Assembly: GCF_025602895.1 (NCBI RefSeq)
Contig: NW_026516231.1
Span: forward strand, 434,001 to 498,000
DNA length: 64,000 bases
Direction of reading: 5' to 3'
Source: Polychytrium aggregatum
Taxonomy: Eukaryota; Chytridiomycota; Chytridiomycetes; Polychytriales
Below the pieces are notes generated by a model. It made no database searches and was not told the DNA's origin. It saw nothing but the letters and a program-made list of their open reading frames with translations. Within the stretch, counting starts at the first letter, position 1. Each line of letters starts with the position of its first letter. The translations under genes were made by a program, and so were the position numbers. Below, piece by piece: positions 1 to 10,962 of the stretch.

Positions 1-678
1 GATGGCGACACATCAAGCAGCAGGCAGCGGGAGTCGAGAAGGCCGTCGGGAAGATGGTTGGGAGGAGCCTCAAGGCTGGACAATCAGCAGACTCGGCCCG
101 TAGCAAGCACGCAGAGACGACGGGTTCATACTCTTCGGTCGAAACATCAACCATGTCGAATTCGACCTTGCGCGCCTTCAAGATATCCTGAACCCGGACC
201 TGGTCCTTCTTCAGCTGGAGTGCCGGTGAGCCAAGCGAAAGTGCTGTTAGCATGCCGGCTGAGAACGAAACCGCAAGCCTGGGACGGCTCCTCGACGCTG
301 CTGGCGAGGCGGGATGCGCACCTTGAGGGTCGACGGGACAGACGAGTAGTAGAGGATAGTGCGGGCGACCATGGTGTCGGGGGCCGGGGCGGGATGGAGG
401 GGAGAGCGGGTCTGGGTGGGCTGATCGCTGGCTGGGCGAGCGGGAAGAGGAACGAGGCAGATGCCGGGTGGCATCGTGGGTTGCACGGGGCCAGGCGGTC
501 TCTGCGCTGGCGTGCTGTTCTGGGCGACATGGACGGACCGCAGTATCGGCCACTGCATGTATTCAGGGCCAGCATCGGTATCGGCCCCCAGAGGCCTTGG
601 CGGCCACTGCATGTATTCAGGGCCAGAAACCCATTATCACAGATGGCCAGAGTCGCGGCTGCCCCACGGAGCAGCAGC
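1..678. other. Flank 3' of the F-box gene, no gene seen
   Basis: GC-rich stretch beyond the stop codon of the F-box/LRR gene. Open frames exist on both strands, but they overlap each other, are Arg/Pro/Ser-rich and resemble no family I know. It holds one duplicated 26-bp segment, listed separately. The window edge may cut off a neighbouring gene. Confidence 0.5.
547..626. repeat. 26-bp direct repeat, two perfect copies
   Basis: The 26 bases at 547-572 recur exactly at 601-626, a period of 54 bases. Both copies lie just downstream of the F-box gene stop codon, in its probable 3' untranslated region. Confidence 0.85.
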
Positions 679-2004
679 TCAGGTTCCTTCGTGGTCGACA
701 AGAATGCCCAGATCCGTCAGCGAATCGATGCTGTCGGCGGACACACTGGTGCACAGGGCAACATCGACATAGGTCAATCTGGGCATTTGCTCCAGATTCC
801 TGAGGCCGTCCGCCGTGATGCTGTCGCAGAGCGAGAGTCGCAGTCTCCGGAGGGACCATCGAGTAAGCCCGCCGGCGAGGTACTCGAGGGCATCGTCCGT
901 CAGGCTTGGGTTGCAGCACAGTACAAGTGTCTCGAGCTGACGAAGGGAGCGGGCCAGGTGCTGTATGCCCTTGTCCGAGACATTGGTGCACCACTTGAGG
1001 TTGAGCGACGATAGTTCTGCAGGTAGCCCACAAATGCCGGTATTTAATTAATGCCGCTCTGGGGTGTGCCCGGCTCGACTCTATCTCACCTTTGCAATGT
1101 CGGGCAAGTGCATCGCACGCCAGGTCGGTGATTTCATCGAGCCACTGCAGATTCAAACTTCGCAGCCTCTGGCAGCGCTCGGAAATGGCAATGACGCCCC
1201 AGTCGGTAATCTTGCTGCAGGACGACAGATTCAGCGAGCGCAGAGATCCGGGGCAGTGTTGGGCCAGAGTGATGATGCCACAGTCAGTCAGGTTGGTGCT
1301 GCCCCCGGCCGTGGGAGAAAGCAGTATGACAGGAATATCGGTTGGTAACGGTCAGCTTGAGCGCCGACATTGAGCTGCTTCCACGAACATAATCGGGCAA
1401 GGATGCTCACCATCCACTCAGGTCGAGATCCATCAGCCGGCCCGCTCCGATCTCGGGATCGATAGAAGCAAAGCGGGTGCGTCCCAGGATGCCCAGGGTA
1501 GTGTCGTCGACAATCGATCTGCCGCACCGAATGAGCAACTGTTCAGCCACGGAATACTATGCATTGGTGTGGCTGTTCTCGCAGCTCGTCAGTGCGGCGA
1601 CAATCCCTGCATGCCATCGAACAGCAAACCTGAAGGGCTCCAGCGATATCTTCCTCCACAGCATCGAGTCGTTGCTGGCAGGTGCGAAGAAATGGTCCAG
1701 CCACTGGGGCATCAGTCGGGGGCAAATACCACTCCCCCCCTCCAGTATTCCCACGTCGATGCACATTGCCTGTCGATGGATACAGTCCGCTCACTGTGGG
1801 GCTCTCATAAACCCATGCGGAGCGCAAAGCAGGACTGGAGCGGCGACCGAACCTGACTTGCGAGAACCGACGAGAGACCCTCTGCACTGTGACCTGGTCA
1901 ATCAGCGGCAGATAGTGGATGATGGCCAAGACGACCTCGTACGGAAGAGCATCGAACCCCGAGGCAATGTCGAGCGAGGAACCTGATTCAGTGGAATCGA
2001 GCAT
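679..2004 (-). CDS. F-box / leucine-rich repeat protein (AMN1/FBXL-like)
   Basis: Probable substrate-recognition subunit of an SCF (Skp1-cullin-F-box) ubiquitin ligase. The ATG at 2004 opens a peptide carrying an F-box core (FDALPYEVVLAIIHYLPLID, then VTVQRVSRRFSQ). A further exon near 1640-1725 reads WLDHFFAP...LWRKISLEPF, as expected in the second half of an F-box. Later exons near 1390-1535 and 1070-1310 lead into cysteine-containing LRRs: NLTDCGIITLAQHCPGSL, LRSLNLSSCSKITDWGVIAI, LRSLNLQWLDEITDLACDAL. The last exon continues the repeats (LSSLNLKWCTNVSDKGIQHL) and stops with TGA at 679-681. I count at least five exons and roughly 330 residues. The frame stays open upstream of 2004, but that extension is low in complexity, so I prefer this ATG. 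The substrate is unknown. Confidence 0.8.
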
Positions 2005-2691
2005 TTCAGGGAGCCAGAGGAAGGGAGACGCCCCCCAAGGTGCGCCGTTACTTGGTGTGGGAAGTCGAGCAGAGTGCTTGTCTCGGCTGGATCGGTGTCT
2101 GGGTCTCGACGATCGAGTCTGACACGGATGACGGCCAAGAAGACTGCGATTTGCTTCTGTCTCGGGTGTGTGATGTTTGTCTATAAATAGACGGCGTCTG
2201 GAAAGAAGCAGCAGAACCACCAACAACAGTGAGAGCGTGTGTTCGGCAAGGCCATTGGTGCATTGCGATATCGATCGACGCTTGTGGACTGATGGCTTTG
2301 ATTTCTCGTTCACAGTCGCTGCAACAGAGCATGCCATTGGTGAACTCCTTTCTCATGTACGCCGAAGATAGTGGTGGATCGGCACGGACGGCACATGCCA
2401 CCTCTGGGCCATTCCGGTACAGTCACAGCCCAGAAACTCATCCATAGCATCATTGTGAACAATGGATGTGTGTATTCTCCATCCAAATGATTAAATGAAC
2501 GATGAACATTGAGTGTCTGGCTTCGTATTGCGAGGGTTCTATCGAGACATCAACTCAGATCGCTGGGGCTCCTCCCATTCGCGCATCTCCTCTGCCTCTT
2601 CCATGTCAGAGTGAGCCAGCAGCTCGGTCTTGGCTCGCAGGCAGATTGAGTGCGGAAGAGGGATCGCCGCCGTGGGCTGGGAGAGGAGGGG
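2005..2691. other. Intergenic, F-box start to kinesin stop
   Basis: Both flanking genes read on the minus strand, so this should hold the F-box gene promoter and the kinesin 3' end. The only marked element is an AT-rich imperfect palindrome at 2179-2192 (GTCTATAAATAGAC), about 180 bases upstream of the F-box ATG. In the F-box direction it reads TATTTATA, so a TATA role is uncertain. Confidence 0.5.
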
Positions 2692-5600
2692 CTACTTGAC
2701 TGTCTTGCGCGCCGTGCCGATTTGGCACGCATTGACCTGGAAACGACGGTAAAGCAATATGAGAGGAGAATTCTTGCCGCAGACACGGAGGGCGGAAAGA
2801 GAGGCTCGGCGTGAGCTGAGCAGCAAACCCCACGCTTGCTTCGATCAATACTAACCTTGGTGGCAAACCGCAGCGAGCACAGAGTCTCCTGGACATTCGA
2901 CGGCAGCGGCGAGATGTTCACAAACATGAGTGTCTTGCTGTTGCCTCCCAGTGAGTTCTGGAGCAAATAGGTGAGCTACAGATAGAGGCAGATATGGATA
3001 TGGATATGGATATGGATGTGGATGTGGATCAGGGTCATGGATACGTATCGGGAGCGAGCTTGGCGGTACTCGAGCACTCCAGCGTGAGAGGCTGGTGGGC
3101 TGGATTGTTGAGGGGACATTCGGGACATATGCAATCAACAAAGACAGAGGTGGCATCCTGGGCGCCATGGGAGGGCCCGCTGGACGAAACCTCGCATACC
3201 TTGGAGTTGCGGTATGGCACATGAGAGTCTTTGTTGGCCAGGGCATAAATCACATCGCCGAGACAGCTGAGGCTCTTGTTGATGGCCTGCGTTTCCTTCA
3301 GGCGATCGCCCGTTGCACCCGACGACGACAGGCGCTCGGATCCAGCCAGATCGATGAGGTGCAACAACCCCTCGCTGACCTCCTCGGTCAAAGAATTTTT
3401 GCCGTTGATCTTGAGGGTGAAGACACTGCAGGCGCAAGCAACAGGGCGGGGGAGGAGGAGGGCCGGCAACAGAAAGGTCAGCGAGCCACACGGAGTCTCT
3501 GGTCATAGATGTCAGCGCAGTATCGTGTGCACTCACCTATGGCTTCTCGACGAGCGCTCGTTGCACAGCGTGGCTCCAACAGCCCGGTTCTGTGAGGCTT
3601 TCTTCAGCGCATTGTAGACTGCCTTTGGGGTTTTGAGCGAAACTGAACCCCACAGGAAAGCGATCCGAGTCAGGGGACCATGTGGCCACAGTGCCTCTCG
3701 ATGGGTGCATCGAGGCGAATTTACAGCCCCCCAGACGGAGCCCAGGTTCACTGGTCGGTTTGCCATCGTGTGAACCTACCAGAAGCAATGTCGGTGACAG
3801 TCGTCTTTCCAGTCTGCGGGTTGTGCTTGATCTCATGTTTTCGCGAGCCATCGTCGTTGCTGAGCAAATCGCGAATGCTTTCGTTGTAGATCTCCACAAA
3901 CTCTCCCTCCATGGAGTAATCCCAGCCCTTTTCCTTCAGAGCCTCGGCGGTTTCGAAGATCTGGCAGACCGCTCGCGGGATCATTCCCATGGAATCTTCG
4001 TTGTCGATGCCGTTGTCAGGTCCTTCCATCCTGTCGCGGTGATACAACGCATATGTGTGGGTCACTGGCATGCTCTTGCCCAAGACTAGCGCAGGCGGGC
4101 AGTGCTGGATTTGCTGCACAGATGAAACACCCACGTGTATGTCTTGCCACTGCCGGTCTGGCCGTAAGCAAAAATGCAGACGTTGTAGCCGTCCAGAGCA
4201 GATTGAACCAGCTGTGAAATTTCTTCAAAGACCTCCTTCTGCTGCGTTGCCGGTGGGAAAACCTGAGGACGAGCAGACGACGATAAGGAGCTGGATACAG
4301 ACCCACTATGATATCGCTGGCTCGATGCAGAGCAACCTGTCTGCGTAACTGCGATCCACCATGCCGATGATGAGGAAGCTCATCAGGCGCCCGAACGAGC
4401 CGCGCCATAACTAACCCGATCAAATGAGAAGGGAATGTTCTTGGTGATGGCCTTGCTCGTGGAGGATTCCTGAGATCGCGGTAAGAAAGTGAGTCGGCAG
4501 CGCGTGGCACCCACCACTGTCGCCGTGCTTGCTTGCGTGTCAATGCAGTCGAGTTTCGCCGTCTACGAGGCTTTCCTCCCGATGAGACAGTGCTCTCACC
4601 GAAGTCTGGATGATCTCGATGGATCGGTCGTCCTGAGGCGTAAAGGTGATGTGGCTGAGCGCCGATTCTTTGTCGTTCTCGGATTCTGCGATATGGGGGG
4701 GAAGTTTATCAGCGCATGAAGTCATCACCGAGCATCTCCAGTACACGATCGCGCTGTTGGATCGAAAGTAGTGGTGGAGAACGTCGTCTGTGTATGGAAG
4801 GCTGCCAGGGACAGCACGGCGAGCGCGAGCGGCCGAGAGTCTTACCGAGCGAAGGCCGGACACGACAAAACACTCGGATGTTGCCCTTGAGCTCCTGGAT
4901 CATGTTGTGCAGTTTACGGCGGTTGGTCTCCTCGAGCCGGACCTTGCCTTCCAAGATCGAGATGTCTGCCAGGGCCTTGGAAAGCGATCTCTCCAGCTCC
5001 TCGACGCGCTCCTCTCGGATTTTGAGGGTTCCTTGTGTCGTCTGCGATCAGCGGTCAGGTGTGTCAGCGGGAGGGGGGAAGCGGTACCAGCCGACTTGAA
5101 GTGGGTACAATTCAGCAGTTCGGCGGCAACATGATCATGGGGGACGAGGACAAAATCAAATCTACCTCAAGCATCAGGCGAGTTGATCGAAGATCGCTTT
5201 CGATCGTGTACGTCGATGCGGCTTGCTTTGACAGGGTATCCTATGGGGCATCGGGGAATGTTGCGAGGGGGACGAGTCAGTCCAGTGTGCCCTCACAAGT
5301 TGTAAAGGTGTGCATCTACACAAAGTAAAACAGGAACCCCCTCGAGGCTCCCGTTCCAAGATCAGGTTCTGTATCGCGGCCATCCCCAGAGACAAGCGTA
5401 CCTTGTATGTTTCAATCTCCTGCTGGGCTCTCTTCAAATCGCGGGAAAGCGAGTCGTTGGTGCTCTTGAGGGCTTGGATCTCATCGTCTCGCTTGGTGAT
5501 CTCGCGTTTATGTGCCGACTGGATCACTTCGATTTCATCGGTGTGCTTTCGCTTGCTTGTCTATGGAAGCACCGAATCCAGCACATGGGGGGGGGGACGA

Positions 5601-6963
5601 GTCCAAGTTCCAAAACAATCGTGAGTCGCATGGCTCGTCGTCGATGAAACAGAAGCCTTAAGCAGGATGAGGTTGCATCCCCGAGCAAACACGTCGGGCC
5701 CAAGAGTACATTCGCAGGAACAGAACGAGAGCAGAAGACCGATTGGTCTGAGCATTGGCCGCGGCCGTTGGCAACTCACATCGTACTCGTACTTGAGATC
5801 GTTCAGCTCTCGGATGATGTTCGAGTTCTCTGTTTCTTTGACCTGGACAGTCGTTTGCAGACTCGTTCTAAAGTTGATGAGCTCCATGACTATCAACGCA
5901 GGGCAGACGATCAGCCCGGTTCGTCAGCATTGAGGAGAGACCAACAGCTTGGTGGCTCGGCAGATATACTCAAACACGCTGGCCGCCATCAAGAGTGGAT
6001 GTGGATCCAATGCGCAGGAGGAGTTGCGTGTTCCGCACCAATCGCCCGAGGTCGCGGTTCATCTGATACATACTCTGGTGCCGGCTTGACCGCAGCTCCT
6101 CGCCAAGAGACTCGATCTGATCCTTGGAACTCGTGAGCTGCTCAACTGTCTGTCCATACTGCTCCTCCAGATCAAACAGTCGACCCTTCATCACGAGAGT
6201 TGAGTGGCATAGGTCAGATCACACGAAGCATCAGGTGCATCGGCCAGTGGCGGGTGAGGAGGCGATCGCAGCTGATGCTGTCCAAACGATCGCCGCCTAC
6301 CTTAGTGTCCCAGGCTGCTCGAGATGGCTTTTTGTATTTGGAGGTCTCGGTTCCGTTTGATGTTGCCTTGGCGGCCGCGGCGGGTTTGGCAGCTGCAGCC
6401 GGAGCCGCCCGGGTGGAGCCTCTCGATACCGGCTGTGCAACGGGGCGCCTGGCCACGGTCGATTTGGCGGCGGCAGAAGCGGCAGTCGTCTTCATCGAGG
6501 TGTTCATGCTCTTTGGCGCTGGCGGCTGGGGCTGTTTCTGAGAGGCCTTCTTGGCGAGACTCGAAGCTGTGGGCTTCCCGATGCGGGAAGCAAAGGGCTC
6601 AGGCTCGGGTTCGGGCTCAGGCTCGGACGCCTTTGCAGACAGCCCCTCGCTCGATTCAGACGACCGATTGGAGCCGCTGTCGACGGCCATCAAGCTGGCT
6701 CGGGATCGAGTGATGCGCACGTTGTCGATGAGACTGGGGGACGACTTGCGCTTCAAGGTCAAGTTGCTGGTGTGGGTAATGACTTCGTCGGAGTGACTGC
6801 TTGGGTGTGGGTTTTGGTTCTCTTGGGATACGGGCGATCTGGGTCGGGGCTGCGATTGAGCAAGTGGCGGGAAAGCTGCAGCGGTTGCTGCTGCCGGTGC
6901 CGAGAACTTGGTCGGCTGCTTGAGCAGCGACGGCGAGGCGGTTGCGTGTGCTGCTGGGTTCAT
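2692..6963 (-). CDS. Kinesin-14 (C-terminal motor, KAR3/NCD type)
   Basis: Minus-end-directed microtubule motor for spindle and karyogamy functions. The N-terminus from ATG 6963 is Ser/Ala/Pro/Lys-rich with an acidic EP repeat. Several coiled-coil exons follow between about 6190 and 5000 (for example [20 protein letters not shown] and [20 protein letters not shown]). The kinesin-14 neck is [20 protein letters not shown]. The motor shows the P-loop AYGQTGSGK near 4143-4169, switch I NERSSRSH near 3540-3563, switch [18 protein letters not shown], and [18 protein letters not shown] last short exon adds [13 protein letters not shown] and TAG at 2692-2694, so the motor is C-terminal. About nine or more exons. 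The true start may lie upstream: a splice-acceptor-like CAG sits 15 bases before this ATG, and an open frame at 7075-7374 (starting MEGVAVSQPVFSSSQ) could be an earlier exon. Confidence 0.88.
2991..3030. repeat. (GATATG)n microsatellite in kinesin intron
   Basis: Hexanucleotide GATATG/GATGTG repeats inside an intron of the kinesin gene, between the exon ending in HVPYRNSK and the exon with [12 protein letters not shown]. Confidence 0.8.
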
Positions 6964-7697
6964 GGCAAGGTGACTCTGCGTGACGGAAACGATGGCACAA
7001 ACGAACTGTGAGACATTGGGTGCAGGAGCGATCGGCGATCGACCCAGATGTAGCAAGTTCGTGAGGGCAGATCCCTAGGGCATCAGCGGCGCATCGGCGG
7101 GCTGGGGTTGCTGCTGGATCGCCAATGCAGCACCATCATCGCGGCATTGTTGTGGGCTGCACACGAGCGAACCTTGGACATTCTCAGGATTGGCTTGCAC
7201 AGAGTACTGTTGAGCCAAGGCTGGGTCGACACGGGCTGTCCTTAGAGAGGGAAGGGGAGGGTGCAAGGACTCGCTCGGGTGGCTCTGCCGATGCTCTTGG
7301 TTGGAGTGATGGACGGAGAGAAGGCCGCTCTGGGAACTGGAGAAAACGGGCTGGGAAACAGCGACGCCTTCCATTTATGGCCATATCGATTGGGACAGCA
7401 CATGGCCGCACGTGACGGCTGGATTTGGAGCGGGCCAGGATGTGGCTGGCCAGGTTTGTGGGCGAAAGCAGTTCGATTGGTCGACGAGACAATTCGGGGG
7501 CAAGCATGCGACACCGAAGGGAAAGAACGGCACAAAAGCACGAACGAAAGGGTGGATGGATAAAATAGTATAGTAAAAAAAGGAGGCAAGGGATGAAAGA
7601 GAAACACGGAGTGACGGGCATGGGCGTCAATGGACAGATGAGAAGAAAAGGGCAGCCACGGAAGAAAAGGGCAACCACGGAAGAAAAGGGCAGCCCG
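6964..7697. other. Kinesin upstream region
   Basis: Lies between the kinesin start and the DUF2408 stop, both on the minus strand. It contains a 99-codon minus-strand frame at 7075-7374, rich in Ser/Gln/Pro, that could be a first kinesin exon. Near 7640-7695 a short tandem repeat (GGAAGAAAAGGGCA-type units) lies just downstream of the DUF2408 stop codon. Confidence 0.45.
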
Positions 7698-10459
7698 CTA
7701 CAAGTCCTCCATGTCGTCATCGATCTCTTCGTCGACGAATTCGCCGTCGTCACCTTCTTCAAAGAGCTCGTCGTCCGATTCTTCCTTCGGGGCGTCGTTG
7801 CTGAGAGCCTCGCGCCGCAAGTCGTCCAGGAGGTCGTAGCAGTGGCTCAGGAGCTCGTGGAGGATACCTTGGCCTTCGGGCACCTCACCGCTTGCGCTCA
7901 AGAACTTACCGTCCCGTCGCTGGCAGAGGGGACATCGGTGTCAGATTTGCCGAGAAAGCCCGGAGTTCCGCGCAATTCAGCAGCAGCAGCAGCAGCAACA
8001 TGAGGATACTTACGCCGTTGTCAATGGCAGCAAGAGCAATTTGGTAAGGAATGAGCTCGCGCATGGACAGGGTAATCTTCCACCGGCACAGCGACATTAG
8101 ACACTGGCGGATCGACTGCAGCTTGCGGAGAATGGGCATCAGGTCCTCCGAGACAGGTTCCGAGGACATTTGAAGTTTCTGGATCAAACGGTAGCACTGA
8201 CAAAGGCGCGCGGGAGTGGTAGCAAACATGCAGCCAGTCAGTAGTTGCTTTAGAGGGTCGGATTCCGAGAGACTTCTCTAAAGCAGGGTCCTCGGAGAGG
8301 CAGCGGTCCAAACAGATCGGATCGGATAGGATCAACTGCGACGGGGTCGATTCAGTTTGTGCCTGATCCGTGCGGCATATCGCCACCGAGCGAAGCAAGG
8401 CCATAGACGCTGTGGTCGCCACGACAGAATATGGTCACGACAGAATGTGACCACGGCCGAGTGTGACCACGACAGAGAGCACCCATTGATACACTCAACC
8501 CGATCCGATTGGGCTCGTTACAGGGAGATTACCTTGTGGATCAAGAAATGCAGGATGGCCTGGCCCTCGGGGATGTTGCCGTGCTCGTCCAAGAACTTCC
8601 CGTCAACGCGCAAGTTGTCGATCTGGCCGAGCTCCATCTGCAGCGGGACGAGGTCCTCGGGACGAATGGTCCACCGCCGTACAAGGACCAGGTCCTCGAG
8701 ACGGGCCTTGATCTGGATGAGCTTTTCGTAGACGCTGCGGAGGGGGTTGTCGCCAGTGACTTCGTCTCGCTGGGCCAGAAGCTCGTGGCAGTCCTCGAAG
8801 CAGTTCTCGAGAAGCGTCGTGACGTGCGCCTGACCGGACGGGATCGACCCGTCTGTCGATGAAACAAAAGCACCGTTGATCCGGAAGGAATCGATCTCGT
8901 TCAAGTGCTCCTGCAGATCGTGGATCTCGGAGAGGGAAAAGGCAGTGGGGTGCGACTGGGTCAGCAGGCGCGCCAGCTCGCCCTGGATCTCGACGAGCTT
9001 CTCAAGGATCGGAATGAGGGCAGCATCGATGTTGGAGAGATCGGACTTGAGCTTGGAAAGCAAGTTATCTGGAAAGCAGCCAAGGTGCGGTGTCAGATGC
9101 CGCATTAGCTGCTGGGGGGATTCGAGACAACCGTCCGCGTGCAGCATTCCTGCGTCGCCAACTTTCGCAGCCACATCCTCTGCGTTCAAACGTATCGAGC
9201 AAGCAGACAGGTTCGTTCACATGCCCGTGATTGCAATCCCAGGGCCTCGTTGAAAGCTGGCTGGTCGCAACCACACAGGAAGCAACACCGAGGAGTCACC
9301 GCCCTCCAACGCCGCATCAAAGCAGCAGATCGGTGGAGCATGCGCAATACGTACTCGCTGCCTGGTATTTCTCTTTCATATAAGACATGCCCTGCAGATA
9401 GCAAGCGGCGATGCCGTCCTTCTGGCCGGCGAGGGCGGCCTCAATCGCGCGAAGGGACTCGGCGAGCTCGGCCAGGGCGAGGACATGTGTGGACAGGATT
9501 TGGCTCGTGAAAAGCCCAGATTGGTTCAACTGCTTGAGGGCTGCATGAAGCTTGGACAGCTGGACGTAGCCTTGGGAGCACGATAGAGAGTGGGATGTGT
9601 GAGGCGCACATACAGTCAAAGTCATCGAGGGAGGACATAGCAACGGCAGAGTGCGATAGAGTACACCCAGTCGGTCATACTGCGGTAAAATCCTGGGGGG
9701 ACCTTCTTTTGCTGTAGGCCAGTGATGATGATGCAAGCGAGAATGCGGGCGATACGATGCGATGAGTCGATGGAAGGACACGAATACTGCTTGCCATCCA
9801 AGTAACATCCTCCGACGGCGGGTATTGCATCGACTCATGGCGGCGACGATGGCGGCGACGACGAAGGGTCACTTACTTCCGTCCACAGCTTGAAGAATAG
9901 CGAGAGCACATCGACCGAGACCTGGTCGACTTTGGTCGGGGAGTCGGTGCTCTGCTCAAGAAGCGAGATCAGGAGCTTCCGGTTGACCTCGGACAAATCC
10001 GCAGGAGCAAACTTGGGGTGCCGGCCAAGACTAGAGTGCTGCGAGTGCTGGCCATCGTTCACGACCAGAATCGAGTGCGGCTGGGTCGAGTCGGCGAGGT
10101 GCTTAGGCTGCTGCTGCTGTTGTAGTTGCGGTTGTTGCTGGGGCTGCGATTGCGCTTGCAACTGCGATTGCGATTGCGATTGCGGCTGTGGCTGTTGGGG
10201 CGGCTGGTCGCTCGAGGCTTCACCCTCAACCTCTCCGATGGCGATTCCAGTGCGGGACTGGTAGTGCGACTTGACGGCGCCCACATAGCTCTTCCAGAGT
10301 GCGCCAATATCGGCGTCGCTCGGGGTGGAGCTGCCCTTCTTGAGCAAGGTGCGATGGCGCTCGAGCTGGCCCCTGATCTCAACGAGGACCGGCAGAGCCA
10401 CGGCGTCTTCGGGAGGAAGTGGGCTGGACGTGCGGAGGGCCGTGATATCGAACGGCATG
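7698..10459 (-). CDS. DUF2408-family protein, Gln-rich N-terminal half
   Basis: Fungal protein of unknown function. The ATG at 10459 starts MPFDITALRTSSPLPPEDAV. Exon 1 holds a Gln/Ser/Pro low-complexity tract (runs of QPQ, QSQ and five consecutive Q). The conserved part has the repeating pattern I associate with DUF2408: LEKLVEIQGELARLLTQ, then HDLQEHLNEIDSFRINGAF and GSIPSGQAHVTTLLENCFED, followed by a second copy with KLIQIKARLEDLVLVRR, MELGQIDNLRVDGKFLDEHG, NIPEGQAILHFL. A later pair of exons gives a third round ending VPEGQGILHELLSHCYDLLD. The C-terminus is very acidic (EEGDDGEFVDEEIDDDMEDL) and TAG lies at 7698-7700. At least six exons. The family has no firm biochemical role; the alpha-helical repeats suggest a scaffold, which is inference. 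Confidence 0.75.
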
Positions 10460-10962
10460 CTATGACGGATGCGGTAGTGAACGCTGGGGGGGGGGCGTTG
10501 TGCAGAGGCGAGGAGCGGCTCTGGGCAGATGATGATCGATGCGCAATCGGGCTGAGGACAGACCAAACGCCGATTGCCGAGCCTGCCGGGGGAGCTTGTG
10601 GCTGGCCTCGGATGTGGCTGCCTGCCTGCCATTCGCCGACTTTGGACCAGTGGGCTGGCGGGGTGTCCAAGACGGGATGGGCGGGACTTGCCAGGCGCGA
10701 TTGTGGGTTGATCTGGCCGATTCGCACAGGGCAGCGTCTGCGAGATGCAACAATCGCAGCCCGCTGGAGGGGGAGCGGCGCTGAACATACACATCCCGGC
10801 ATCGGAACGCGACATGACAGGAAGCCAAAGGGTATGGGTGAATGCGATGACCGAACATGTGTATTCAGGATCCAGGAGAAGCGATCTGGGTGACCCCTCT
10901 TAAGGGCGCCGTGGTCGATTCGCCCGGGCCGAACACACGCCAAAGACAAAGAACGATGGGAT
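10460..10962. other. Intergenic, DUF2408 start to pyrophosphatase stop
   Basis: Both neighbours are on the minus strand, so this should hold the DUF2408 promoter and the pyrophosphatase 3' end. Long open frames cross it on both strands but none resembles a known protein. It contains an 8-G run near 10490. I see no further structure. Confidence 0.4.
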
